This document shows, piece by piece, positions 8,205 through 17,083 of a DNA stretch of 64,000 nt. The notes beneath the pieces were generated by a model, which saw only the letters and a program-made list of their open reading frames with translations, was not told the DNA's origin and did no database searches. Positions within the stretch are counted from its first letter, which is position 1; each line of letters opens with the position of its first letter. The position numbers and the translations under genes are program-made. The stretch is from DATBGO01 sp036558005 (GTDB lineage Bacteria > Actinomycetota > Actinomycetes > Streptosporangiales > Streptosporangiaceae), in the NCBI GenBank assembly GCA_036558005.1, contig DATBGO010000014.1:51996-115995 (forward strand), in the 5' to 3' direction.

Positions 8205-11200
8205 ATGTCATTTCCTGACAGACCTGCCCCCCCGCGCTCGGGGCGGGGCAGGCAGATCGCGCTCCTGGCGCTTGTGCTAAGCGCCGGCGTCGTCGGTTTC
8301 CAGCTCTTTATCGACGCGATGTTCGGCCGGGCCGGTGGCGGCCTGGCGCACGCGCCGCGTGACATGCTGCTTTCGGTCCCGGCCGCCCTGGCGGCCGCCG
8401 GGCTCGGCCTGCGGCTCGCGCCCCGGCCCGGCCCGGACCGGGGCAGCCTCAGCGTGGCGCTGAACCGGGCCGCGCTGGTCTCGCTCACGTTCATGGTGCT
8501 GTTCGTCCCGACGGCCCTGCTCGGCCGGTTCTTCGCGGGCGCCACCACCACCGTCATCCCCGGCCTGCTGCCGGCGCCGGCGAGCCCGGGCCTGGCGGCG
8601 CAGGCGCTGCACAGCGCCGGCGACGCACTGCTGGGCCAGCTGGCCGGGCTGCCGTTGCTGCTGGCGGCCTCGCTGCTGCTCGGACGGTCACGGCCGGCCG
8701 CGCGGAGGGTGGGCCTGCGGCGCGCTTCCCGGCTCGTGTCCGTCGTGGCTTCGCTGGCCGCGGTCGGCTATTTCGCCGGGCCCGGCGCCACCGTGGCGGG
8801 CGCCGCCACCGGCAGCACCCCCCCGGCGCCCCAGTCGGCGACCCCGGCCACGGGTAACCCCTGTACCAGCGCGCCGCATGACACGTTCAACATCTCGGCG
8901 ATCAACCTCGACATGCCGCTGAACCGGTATGGCACGCACGACCCGAACGGGTTCATGTACGTGCTCAACTCGCAGATCTCCGCGGTGCGGGCGCAGGAGC
9001 AGTCCCAGCAGGTGTCGAGCGGGCTGCAAGGCGGCGATGCCATCCAGCCGCTGGTGATCCGCGCGCACGAGGGCGACTGCGTCACCGTCAACCTCACCAA
9101 CGCGACCACCTTTGGGGTCCAGGCCGCGGACAACGCCGCCGGCCAGCTGACCCAGACCCCGCCGCAGAACGTCGCCTGGAACGTAAACGGCCTGCCCGCG
9201 GTGAACTCGGCCGGTGACGTGTCCAGCGACGTCGGCAACAACGCGGACAACACCGCGGCGCCGGGTCAGACGGCCAGCTACACCGTCTACATGGACCCCG
9301 CGCTCGGCGAGGGAGCACATGTGTTCCACTCAACCGGCGACTACCGGCAGACGCAAGGCCACGGCCTGTTCGGCGCCCTCATCGAGGAGCCGAAGGGGTC
9401 GCAGTTCCTGGACCCGCACACGAACCAGCCGCTCGCCAGCGGGTGGGACGCGACGATCCAGATGCCATCTGGTGCCACCGAGGGCACCGCCGGCGCCGCC
9501 GAGCCCACCTTCCGCGAATTCGCGCTCCTATTCCACGAGATCGGCGACGAGGACTACCGCGAGATCCTCGAGCCGTCCAGCGCTACCTGCCAGACCGCGA
9601 TCCCCGGTGCGGTCGGAGCTCAGGAAGAGGTCCCGACGCCGGCCGGCTGCGAGGTCCCGTTTGTCGATCCGTTCAGCGGCGCCTACCGGCCGTGCAGCAA
9701 GGCGATCAACTACCGCAGCGAGTGCTTCTTCGAGCGTGAGCTCATCCAGCAGGAGCACGGCTTCACCCCCGACGAGGCGCAGGACTACAGCTCCTACACC
9801 AACGGCGAAATGGCCACCCCCCGGCCGGAGCTGTACGTCGGCGACCCCTACAAGATCCGCCTGATCAACGCCGGGTCGGAGATGGGCCACGTGTTCCACG
9901 AGCACGGCGGCGCGATCCGCTGGCTGCGCAACCCCGGCGCCGCCAATCCCGACATCGGGGGCGGGCTGGAGAAACACCCGCCGAACACCAAGAACTCGAT
10001 CAGGCTGGACTCGCAGACGATCGAGCCGGGCGAGGCCTACACCCTGGAGACGGAGTGCGGCGGCGGCGGCTGCCAGCAGTCTGCCGGCGACTTCCTGTTC
10101 CACTGCCACATCGCCGCTCACTACGACGCCGGAATGCTGGGCTTCATCCGGGTGTTCAACACCAAGCAGGCCGACCTGCCGGCGGTGCCCGGCCGCGCGG
10201 TGGCGCCGACCGCGGTCAACTCGGCCGGCCTGATCGGCAAGGTCGTCGAGGGCAAGACCGTGGTCCCGCAGTCGCAGTTCACCAACCCAAGCACCCAGGT
10301 CTCGCTCGAGAGCCTGGTCGAGAGCCAGCTCCCGCCGCAGGGAGTCCCGGTCAATCAGGAGGACTCCACGGTCTACAACTGGGCCAAGGGCGGCACCGCG
10401 AGCGCACCGCTCTACCTCAACCAACCCGAGGACACGACCACCTGGGCCAACTACACCGCGCCGAACCCGGGTCAGCGAGATCAGATATTGTTCGACCCGG
10501 CCAACGGCAGATTGGCATACCCGCTGCTGGAGCCTCACCTGGGCCAGCGGCCGCCGTTCTCGCCGAACGGCCACGACGGGGCACCGTATCTCGGCGATAC
10601 GGGCAGCTCGACCCGCCCTGACGGCATCTGCCCGGCAGGCGCGCCGGTTGATCACTTCAACATCACCGCCATCACCGTTCCCATTCAGGAGACGAACGGA
10701 GGGGTAACCGCCAGCGGGGCCACGACCCCGCCGGCGGTCGACAGCAACGGCGAGATCTTCGTGCTCAACGAGGACAAGGCGGCCACACTGAACGGCACCA
10801 AGACGCCGAACCCGCTGGGCATCAGGGCTAACGCCGGCGACTGCATAGCCGTGACGCTGACCAACGAGATGACGCATACCCAGGACGCGCAGGCTCCCGA
10901 CGTCAACGTCTTCGACGAAACCAACATCCACATCCACTTCGTGCAGTTCGACGTCCAGGGATCCGACGGCGTGATCACCGGCCTCAACTACGAGACGGGC
11001 GTGCGGCCCGACTTCGGAACGCCAGGGGAGACGACGCTGACCGCGGACGCGCCGGCCGGCGCCACCCAGATCCAGGTGGCGAGCACCAGCGGGCTGGTCC
11101 CTGGCGTCTCCGTCGAGGTCGGCCAGGGCCAACCGGACACCGAGGTCGTCACCAAGATCACCGCGATCAACGGCAACACGCTGACGCTGGCCAATCCGCT

Positions 11201-13259
11201 GCAGAACGCGCACGCTTCGGGTGAGCGGACCGGAGTCGAGTTCGTGCAGTACCGGTGGTACGCCGACTCCCAGAACGGCACCGTGTTCTTCCACGACCAC
11301 GTGGACGCGCTGCACTCCTGGGGCCACGGGCTGTTCGGCGCCCTCATCGAAGAGCCCCCTGGCTCGACCTACCACGACCCGGTGACCGGCGCGCCGATCC
11401 GCAGCGGCCCGATCGCCGACATCTACACCAAGGGCTCGGCAGGCTTCGGCGAGCAAGGCGACTTCCGCGAATTCGTGCTCTGGCAGCACGAAGGCATCAG
11501 GAGCAGCGGCTCCTCGCAGGGCTGCGAGCTGTCCAGCTTCAACCTCCGCGCAGCACCGCTGATCGACCGTGACCCCGTTAACACCGGCAGCGCCACCCCT
11601 CCCGCTGGTGCCGAAGTCCCGGACGGGGTCGGCAACTACAATATGGGCGCCGAGGCGGGCTTCACGGCCTGCACGAAAATCGGCACGTCCAACGATCCGG
11701 ACGTGTTCTCGTCGGTGGCCCACGGTGATCCGGCGACGCCGCTGCTCAAGGCCTACGTGGGCGATCCGGTGGTGATCAGGCAGGTCGGCCTGGACGAGCA
11801 GGTCGGAGACCTGCGGATCACCGGCCACCGGTTCGCCGAGGAGACCTTCAACCCCAACGGCGTCCTGACCGACGCGGGCACAGCCGGGATCTCGGAGAAG
11901 ATGGACTACGTACTCCAGGGAGGCGCCGGGAACTTCCCCGGTGACTACCTCTACTACTCCGGGCGCAGCCTGGAGCTGGAAAGCGGCGCCTGGGGCATCT
12001 TCCGTGTGATGGACAAGCTCCATACCACCGGGGTGAACGCTCTGGAGGCGCTGCCCGACCGGACGGCGCCACCGTCCGGGACTGGATTCCCGACGCTCAC
12101 CGACACCGGCCAGGCACCGCCTGCCGCACCCAGCGACAGCGGCTCGGTCTGCCCGCACAGCGCACCAAACCGCAGCTACAACGTGTCCATCTTCAACGGG
12201 ATCACCATCGACAAGGGGATGCCCGGCGAGAGCGACGCGGCCGCCGGCGGCTCCTGGGCCATGATGTACGCGCTCACCTCCGACGAGGCTGCCATCAAGG
12301 CCGGCACGAAGCCGGCGGTGCCGCTGGTCATCCGGGCCAACGCGGGTGACTGCCTGAAGGTGACCCTGCACAACGACCTGCCGGCCGACAACTTCACCTG
12401 GACCTGGGGATCAGGCCCGACCCGGGCGGGGTTCAATATCGGCAATGTCCTCTACAATCCGCAGACGTCGTACGGCGGCGCGATCGGGTACGACCCCGAC
12501 TCGAGCGTGGCACCGGGCGGCTCCCGCACCTACGTCTACTACGTCGACAAGGAGCTCGGCACCAACCTGATCCTGAACCTCGCCAACGAGTCCTCCTGGC
12601 GGGCCGGCGCTTACGGCGCCCTCATCGCCGAGCCGAAGGGCTCGGTGTATGAGGACCCGTTCACCGGGGCGCCGATCTCGTCGGGGGTCTTCGCGGACAT
12701 CTTCCCGGGCAGCGGCAGCCCGTTCCGGGAGTACGCGTCGATCTTCAGCGACCGGGAACCGGAGATGGGCCACAACGTCATGCCCTACCCGATCGATTTC
12801 CCCTTCACCTATCTCGACTACAACCAGCAGTCGAACACCAAGACGGAAGGAGATCCCACCACCGATCCGCCGCTCTGGCAGCAAAAGAGCGACAGCGTCA
12901 TGGGAGGTGATCCGGCCACGCCGCTGTTCGAGGCCTACGCGGGCGATCCCGTCCGCTGGCGGGTGGTCAACGCGGCCGGAGACGACCCGATCTCGTTCCA
13001 GGTGGCTGGTCACTCCTTCCCGCTCGATCACGGGCTGACCGGAACCCAGATCATCGGAGCCCGGACCCTGGTCGGCGGCGAGACGTTCGACGCCTACCTG
13101 GTCAACGGCGCGGGCGGGGCGACCGGAGTCACCGGCGACTACGAGTACAACGTCGGCCGTGGTCCGATGATCAAGTCTGGCGACTGGGGCATCATGCGGG
13201 TGCTCCGGCTGGGTGCCGCCAGTCCCAGCTCTGGCACCTCACTCCAACCGCTGAGTTGA
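8205..13259 (+). CDS. Giant membrane-anchored multicopper oxidase, six cupredoxin domains (copy 2)
   Basis: 1,684 aa, a close paralogue of the 1854-6989 product along the whole length. It has the same N-terminal multi-span membrane region, then three two-domain repeats. All copper ligands seen in copy 1 are kept: HVFHEH and HCHIAAHYDAGM in domain 2, and HIH and HDH in domain 3. Domains 4-6 again lack ligands. Differences lie mainly in surface loops, for example a shorter loop before VAWNVNGLP and a longer insertion in domain 2 before the CEVPFVD segment. Both copies keep complete ligand sets, so both are probably active and may differ in substrate or expression. GAGAGGAAAA lies upstream of the ATG at 8205. 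Confidence 0.85.
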   Translation: MSFPDRPAPPRSGRGRQIALLALVLSAGVVGFQLFIDAMFGRAGGGLAHAPRDMLLSVPAALAAAGLGLRLAPRPGPDRGSLSVALNRAALVSLTFMVLFVPTALLGRFFAGATTTVIPGLLPAPASPGLAAQALHSAGDALLGQLAGLPLLLAASLLLGRSRPAARRVGLRRASRLVSVVASLAAVGYFAGPGATVAGAATGSTPPAPQSATPATGNPCTSAPHDTFNISAINLDMPLNRYGTHDPNGFMYVLNSQISAVRAQEQSQQVSSGLQGGDAIQPLVIRAHEGDCVTVNLTNATTFGVQAADNAAGQLTQTPPQNVAWNVNGLPAVNSAGDVSSDVGNNADNTAAPGQTASYTVYMDPALGEGAHVFHSTGDYRQTQGHGLFGALIEEPKGSQFLDPHTNQPLASGWDATIQMPSGATEGTAGAAEPTFREFALLFHEIGDEDYREILEPSSATCQTAIPGAVGAQEEVPTPAGCEVPFVDPFSGAYRPCSKAINYRSECFFERELIQQEHGFTPDEAQDYSSYTNGEMATPRPELYVGDPYKIRLINAGSEMGHVFHEHGGAIRWLRNPGAANPDIGGGLEKHPPNTKNSIRLDSQTIEPGEAYTLETECGGGGCQQSAGDFLFHCHIAAHYDAGMLGFIRVFNTKQADLPAVPGRAVAPTAVNSAGLIGKVVEGKTVVPQSQFTNPSTQVSLESLVESQLPPQGVPVNQEDSTVYNWAKGGTASAPLYLNQPEDTTTWANYTAPNPGQRDQILFDPANGRLAYPLLEPHLGQRPPFSPNGHDGAPYLGDTGSSTRPDGICPAGAPVDHFNITAITVPIQETNGGVTASGATTPPAVDSNGEIFVLNEDKAATLNGTKTPNPLGIRANAGDCIAVTLTNEMTHTQDAQAPDVNVFDETNIHIHFVQFDVQGSDGVITGLNYETGVRPDFGTPGETTLTADAPAGATQIQVASTSGLVPGVSVEVGQGQPDTEVVTKITAINGNTLTLANPLQNAHASGERTGVEFVQYRWYADSQNGTVFFHDHVDALHSWGHGLFGALIEEPPGSTYHDPVTGAPIRSGPIADIYTKGSAGFGEQGDFREFVLWQHEGIRSSGSSQGCELSSFNLRAAPLIDRDPVNTGSATPPAGAEVPDGVGNYNMGAEAGFTACTKIGTSNDPDVFSSVAHGDPATPLLKAYVGDPVVIRQVGLDEQVGDLRITGHRFAEETFNPNGVLTDAGTAGISEKMDYVLQGGAGNFPGDYLYYSGRSLELESGAWGIFRVMDKLHTTGVNALEALPDRTAPPSGTGFPTLTDTGQAPPAAPSDSGSVCPHSAPNRSYNVSIFNGITIDKGMPGESDAAAGGSWAMMYALTSDEAAIKAGTKPAVPLVIRANAGDCLKVTLHNDLPADNFTWTWGSGPTRAGFNIGNVLYNPQTSYGGAIGYDPDSSVAPGGSRTYVYYVDKELGTNLILNLANESSWRAGAYGALIAEPKGSVYEDPFTGAPISSGVFADIFPGSGSPFREYASIFSDREPEMGHNVMPYPIDFPFTYLDYNQQSNTKTEGDPTTDPPLWQQKSDSVMGGDPATPLFEAYAGDPVRWRVVNAAGDDPISFQVAGHSFPLDHGLTGTQIIGARTLVGGETFDAYLVNGAGGATGVTGDYEYNVGRGPMIKSGDWGIMRVLRLGAASPSSGTSLQPLS

Positions 13260-13284
13260 TCAGCTGGCTGACGGCTAGCTAACC

Positions 13285-13320
13285 GCTGCCGTCCCGGGCC
13301 CGCGGGCCCGGGACGGCAGC
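13285..13320 (+). terminator. Terminator hairpin of MCO unit 2
   Basis: GCTGCCGTCCCGGGCC pairs with its exact complement around a CGCG loop (13285-13320). It is homologous to the hairpin after MCO 1. Confidence 0.7.
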
Positions 13321-13362
13321 GCCCCGTTTCCTGCCGTGTCCAGGAGGCGCCGGGCGGATTTC

Positions 13363-13437
13363 CCCCTAGGGGTACTTGGTCAATATCGTCAGGCCTCGTT
13401 CGGGGATAACGTTCGTGTCAGCTGGGCCTATTTTTCA
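13363..13437 (+). promoter_or_regulatory. Third copy of the MCO operator and promoter block
   Basis: CCCCTAGGGG (13363-13372) is followed by GGTCAATATCGTC and GATAACGTTCG, then TCAGCTGGGCC and CAGAAA, matching the leaders of units 1 and 2. The second palindrome (CCCCCGGGGG) is missing. It now stands upstream of a gene remnant and, further on, the ycnI-like gene, which it may drive. Confidence 0.5.
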
Positions 13438-13480
13438 GAAAAGTCTTGAATTTCTACCGTGCCCATCCTGAAAAGATGCG

Positions 13481-13576
13481 ATGAGCTACCGCAGCGAATG
13501 CTTCTTCGAGCGCGAGTTCGTCCAGCAGCAGCACGGCTTCTCCAGGCCCCGCCCGCCACCGCGAGCCTCCCCGTAG
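13481..13576 (+). pseudogene. Remnant of a third giant MCO gene
   Basis: The 31-codon frame from ATG 13481 begins MSYRSECFFEREFVQQQHGF, which matches the internal MCO segment YRSECFFERE...QQ.HGF of both giant MCOs (domain 2). The bases just before it, GATGCGATG, copy the start of the upstream ORF. This suggests that a third unit lost everything between its uORF start and the middle of its MCO gene. After HGFS the frame leaves the MCO sequence and stops at TAG 13574. Confidence 0.75.
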
Positions 13577-13612
13577 CGCCCTCCCTTCGCCGCAGTGAGC
13601 TCTCCCGCACGC

Positions 13613-13644
13613 TGGCGTCCCGGACTTCGTGGCCCGGGACGCCA
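13613..13644 (+). terminator. Hairpin, probable remnant of the third unit's terminator
   Basis: TGGCGTCCCGG (13613-13623) pairs with CCGGGACGCCA (13634-13644) across a 10-base loop. The CGTCCCGG core matches the hairpins after MCO 1 and MCO 2. It would sit between the remnant and ycnI. Confidence 0.45.
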
Positions 13645-13688
13645 CGGGCCTGACTTGTCTGGCTACTAGATCGATAACCGGAGATCAC

Positions 13689-14546
13689 ATGTACATCCCG
13701 CTCCGCCCGTCCAGATCACTCTTTGCTGCCCGCCCCGTGCGCCGCGCCGCCCTCGTCGGCACCGCGTCGGCCGCGGCCGTGCTGCTGCTCGCCGGGCCCG
13801 CCCTGGCCCATATTACGGTGACTCCCGACTCGGCCCAGGCCGGCTCGGCGGCGGTGCTGACCTTCCACGCACCGAATGAGGAGGCCAAGGCCAATACCGT
13901 CAAGGTGGACGTGCGGATCCCGACCGCGCACCCGATCGCCCAGCTGCTCGTCAAGCCGGTCCCTGGCTGGAGCATCTCGGTGAAGACGATCACCCTGGCG
14001 AAGCCGGTGACCACTGACGACGGCACGTTCAACTCGGCGGTCTCCGAAGTCATCTGGTCGGGCGGGCAGATCCGGCCCGGCCAGTTCCAGGACTTCACGA
14101 TCTCCGCTGACCCGCTGCCCCAGGGCATCAGCAAGCTGGTGTTCAAGGCGATCCAGACCTACTCCAACGGGGACGTCGTCCGCTGGATCGACCTGCAGCA
14201 GCCCGGCCAGCCCGAGCCAGATCACCCGGCGCCCACGCTCACCCTCACCACGGGCAGCCAGGCACCGGCCGCTGCCGTCAGCAGCTCCACTGCCAGCGGG
14301 GGCTCAAGCACCGACGGCATGGCCCGCGTGCTCGGCATAGCTGGCATCGTCGTGGCCCTGCTGGCGGGCCTGGTAGCGCTGACGGTAGCCAGGCGGCGGC
14401 CGGCCGGGCCCGGTAACACGCCGGCCGGCGCCGCCAATGGGCAGCCGGGCGACCGGGCGCAGGGTGGCTCGAAGGCTGCTGGCCGGCAGGTGCCCGCGGG
14501 CACCAAGGCTTCCGCCAAGCGAGGGCAGTCGCGTCGTGGCGGCTGA
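13689..14546 (+). CDS. ycnI: YcnI-like copper-binding protein (DUF1775)
   Basis: 285 aa. A signal peptide ends in LLLAGPALA, and the predicted mature protein starts HITVTPDSAQAGS. An N-terminal His after cleavage is the hallmark of YcnI proteins, which hold Cu(II) in a mono-histidine brace. The DUF1775 domain spans about residues 42-185 (KVDVRIPTAHPI, VPGWS, WSGGQIRPGQF). One C-terminal membrane helix follows (about 225-245), then a basic, Ala/Gly-rich tail. The start is set at ATG 13689, because GGAG lies just upstream and it places the signal peptide at the terminus; an in-frame ATG at 13629 would add 20 residues. It lies 49 bases before the copC-copD fusion gene, a known pairing, so a role as extracellular copper chaperone is likely. 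Confidence 0.85.
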   Translation: MYIPLRPSRSLFAARPVRRAALVGTASAAAVLLLAGPALAHITVTPDSAQAGSAAVLTFHAPNEEAKANTVKVDVRIPTAHPIAQLLVKPVPGWSISVKTITLAKPVTTDDGTFNSAVSEVIWSGGQIRPGQFQDFTISADPLPQGISKLVFKAIQTYSNGDVVRWIDLQQPGQPEPDHPAPTLTLTTGSQAPAAAVSSSTASGGSSTDGMARVLGIAGIVVALLAGLVALTVARRRPAGPGNTPAGAANGQPGDRAQGGSKAAGRQVPAGTKASAKRGQSRRGG

Positions 14547-14595
14547 CTGATCGCGCCAAGGCTGCTGAATCCATTTCCCGGAGGGGTGACCCGCA

Positions 14596-16599
14596 ATGGC
14601 CCGCAGATTCACTTACCTGGCGGCGACGCTCATTCTTGCCGGGTTTGGCCTGCTGGCCGGCGCCCCGGCAGCCCTGGCACACGCCACGCTGGTCGCGGCC
14701 ACCCCGGCCGACGGCGCGATCGTGCCGCACGAGCCGGCCAATGTAACGGCGACGTTCGACGAGCCGGTCGGCGTCAGCCCGGACAGCCTGCAGGTGTTCG
14801 CGCCCAACGGCAGCCGGGCTGACACCGGCGGCACGACGCACGGCAGCAAGCCGCAGGAGATCGTCGTCGGCCTGCGGCCCGGCCTTGGCCGCGGCACCTA
14901 CACCGTGGGCTGGCACGTGATCTCCGCTGACTCGCACCCGGTTCAGGGCGCGTGGACGTTCTCGATCGGCGCGCCGAGCAGTACCTCCGTCAATCCGGCC
15001 ACCCTCAACAGCACAGCCAGCCCGGTGGTCGGCCTGGTGTTCGGTGTCGTGCGGTGGGTGGCCTTCTGCTGCTTCGCGCTGCTGGTCGGCGCGGTCGGGT
15101 TCGTGCTCTGGTGCTGGCCGGCCGGGGCGTCGAGCCCGCTGGTGCTGCGGCTGACCATGGGCGCGTGGGGCGGGCTCGCGGGATCCGTGCTCGCCGCGGT
15201 GCTGTTGCAGGGTGCCTACGGCGCCGGGGACGCCCTGTCCAAGGTCTTCTGGCCTAATGTGCTGCACGCCACCTTGTCCAGCCGCTACGGGCGGTCGCTC
15301 GGGGTACGGCTGATCCTGGTCATCGTCGCGCTCTTCGTGTTCACCTCCATCCTGGGTAACCTCCGGGTCGAAGGCCGGCGGGTGACCATCAGGACGTCGG
15401 TCACCTGGGGGGTGCTCGCGGCAGCGCTGGCGGCTACCTGGGCCGCGGCCGATCACGCCGGGGTCGGTATCCAGGTGCCGCTGTCGCTGGTCTCGGACAC
15501 GATCCACCTCTGCTCGGTCGCGTTCTGGCTCGGCGGGCTGACGATGCTCGCCACGATCGTGCTCCGCCGGCCCAGGGCGCCCGGGGCCGGGCAGGCCGCG
15601 GCCCGGGCCGGCCGCAAAGGGCACAAGGCGACCGAGGAGGCCGCGCGGGCCGTTGAGCGGTTCTCCCCGCTCGCGCTCGGCTGCGTCGGCGCCATCCTCG
15701 TGACCGGTACCTATCAGGCATGGCGCGGCGTCGGCACCTGGCCCGCGCTCGTTGACACCGCCTACGGCCGCCTGCTGCTGATAAAGATCGGGGCGATGTG
15801 CGTGCTCATCGGGCTCGGCTACCTGGCCCGGATCCGCATCGCCGCGCTCCGGGCCCCGGCACCGGCGGCGCGGTTCACCACCATGGAGCTGGTCACCGCG
15901 GCCCTGCCGGCGGTGCGGGCCGGGGCCGGCGCCCGGTCAGGCCGCCTCCGGCCGGCCGCGGGCGGGCGGCTGCGGCTGGGTAGCGGCGGTAACGGCGCCG
16001 CCAACGGCACTGGTTCTCACGGCGGCGCCCGCCGCGTCGCCAGCGGCGGCCCGGTCAACGGCAGCGCCGCCAACGGCAGCGCCGCCAACGGCGCCATCGC
16101 CGATGACGGCGGCGGCTGGCTGCCGGATGCCGCCCGTGCGGCCCTGACGCTGCGCAGGCTGCGCTGGTCGGTCGCGCTCGAGGCGACGATCGCGGCGTTC
16201 GTGCTCGGCGTCACGGCCATCCTGGTCAATACCGCTACCGCCCGGGAGAGCTTCACCCCGGCGGCCAGCGCCGCCGTCGCCTTCAACACCGGCGGTCCCG
16301 GCGGCAGCGGCGAGGTCAGCATCACGATGACGCCCGCCGTGCTCGGTCCCAACAGGGTGACCATGTCGGTCACCAGCAGCGCGGGCAAGCCCTACCGGCC
16401 CAGGCAGATCGAGGCGTTCCTGGAGATGCCCGCCCGTCACCTCGGACCGCTGGCCGTCTCGCTCACCCCGGACGGCCCGGGGCGGTACATTAGCAAACCG
16501 GTCACCGTGAGTATTGCCGGACAATGGCGGGTGGGGATTGTCATTCGCAGCGATGCCTTCGACGAAACCAGCGTCTTCGTCCCCGTCTCCGTCCACTAG
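14596..16599 (+). CDS. CopC-CopD fusion protein (copper uptake or resistance)
   Basis: 667 aa. The signal peptide ends APAALA, so the mature CopC domain begins HATLVAATPADG (His1, the Cu(II) brace ligand) and carries the second conserved motif SADSHPVQGAWTFSIG. Residues about 145-420 form the CopD part, with roughly eight membrane segments. A long, low-complexity cytoplasmic loop (Gly/Ala/Asn-rich, about 445-510) follows, then a last membrane span and a C-terminal extracellular beta domain (about 550-667) that resembles YtkA/FixH-like folds. CopC binds Cu(II) outside the membrane and CopD is the associated permease. GGAGGGG lies upstream of ATG 14596. Together with ycnI and the MCOs it marks the cassette as copper-related. 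Confidence 0.88.
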   Translation: MARRFTYLAATLILAGFGLLAGAPAALAHATLVAATPADGAIVPHEPANVTATFDEPVGVSPDSLQVFAPNGSRADTGGTTHGSKPQEIVVGLRPGLGRGTYTVGWHVISADSHPVQGAWTFSIGAPSSTSVNPATLNSTASPVVGLVFGVVRWVAFCCFALLVGAVGFVLWCWPAGASSPLVLRLTMGAWGGLAGSVLAAVLLQGAYGAGDALSKVFWPNVLHATLSSRYGRSLGVRLILVIVALFVFTSILGNLRVEGRRVTIRTSVTWGVLAAALAATWAAADHAGVGIQVPLSLVSDTIHLCSVAFWLGGLTMLATIVLRRPRAPGAGQAAARAGRKGHKATEEAARAVERFSPLALGCVGAILVTGTYQAWRGVGTWPALVDTAYGRLLLIKIGAMCVLIGLGYLARIRIAALRAPAPAARFTTMELVTAALPAVRAGAGARSGRLRPAAGGRLRLGSGGNGAANGTGSHGGARRVASGGPVNGSAANGSAANGAIADDGGGWLPDAARAALTLRRLRWSVALEATIAAFVLGVTAILVNTATARESFTPAASAAVAFNTGGPGGSGEVSITMTPAVLGPNRVTMSVTSSAGKPYRPRQIEAFLEMPARHLGPLAVSLTPDGPGRYISKPVTVSIAGQWRVGIVIRSDAFDETSVFVPVSVH

Positions 16600-17083
16600 C
16601 AGCGCCAAGGAGAACATTTAACCGGCTAAATCCGATCATCGCAGCTAAATCGCTCAGCCCCCCATTTGTCCCCTAGGGGGGTTCTGTCCCTAGCCAATTG
16701 CGTGCCGTTGACCTACCGTATAGGTGTAAGTTACCCGCTAGTCTGGCCGTGCCCGTTCGAGTTCGCGAGCAGCCCCGTGCTGTTCGCCCAGCCCGGAGGG
16801 CGTCGTGGTGGATCTGCCCGATCAAGCTCGCGACTGTACGGGACGTGCTCGGAGGAGGAGGAAGCCAAGCTCCGTAGGTGCACCCTGAGCCATCTTGACG
16901 CGCCTGATGCGGAATGCGGCCAGGACAGCCGTCCCGTGCTGGAGGGCTAGACTTCCACTGCTCCCCATCTAGCTAGATCGTCTGTCAAGACAACCCACCG
17001 TGCTTGCCGCCGGGGGGGCGGACGCTCCCACCATCGCTGCTTCCGTCGCGGGAATGTGCCGGAGGCGCCACTACGGAGACCGC
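16600..17083 (+). promoter_or_regulatory. Intergenic region with fourth CCCCTAGGGG palindrome
   Basis: CCCCTAGGGG (16670-16679) lies in the same GT/AT-rich setting as the three upstream copies. About 30 bases later TTGACC (near 16708) could be a -35 box, and an imperfect inverted repeat ACCTA/TATAGGT follows. The region leads to the LuxR-type gene at 17084. No convincing gene was seen; the open frames here have no ribosome site or recognisable protein. Confidence 0.4.

Noticed and set aside
9528..12371. 947-codon minus-strand frame opposite giant MCO 2
   Set aside because: Antisense shadow; the translation is Arg/Val/Gly-rich with no domain, while the plus frame carries copper ligands.
13459..13653. 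64-aa plus-strand frame over the third-unit remnant
   Set aside because: The MCO-matching sequence is in a different frame (from 13481); this frame reads through the terminator hairpin.
16666..16950. Possible 94-aa gene between copCD and the LuxR regulator
   Set aside because: It starts inside the conserved palindrome, has no ribosome site, and its composition looks random.
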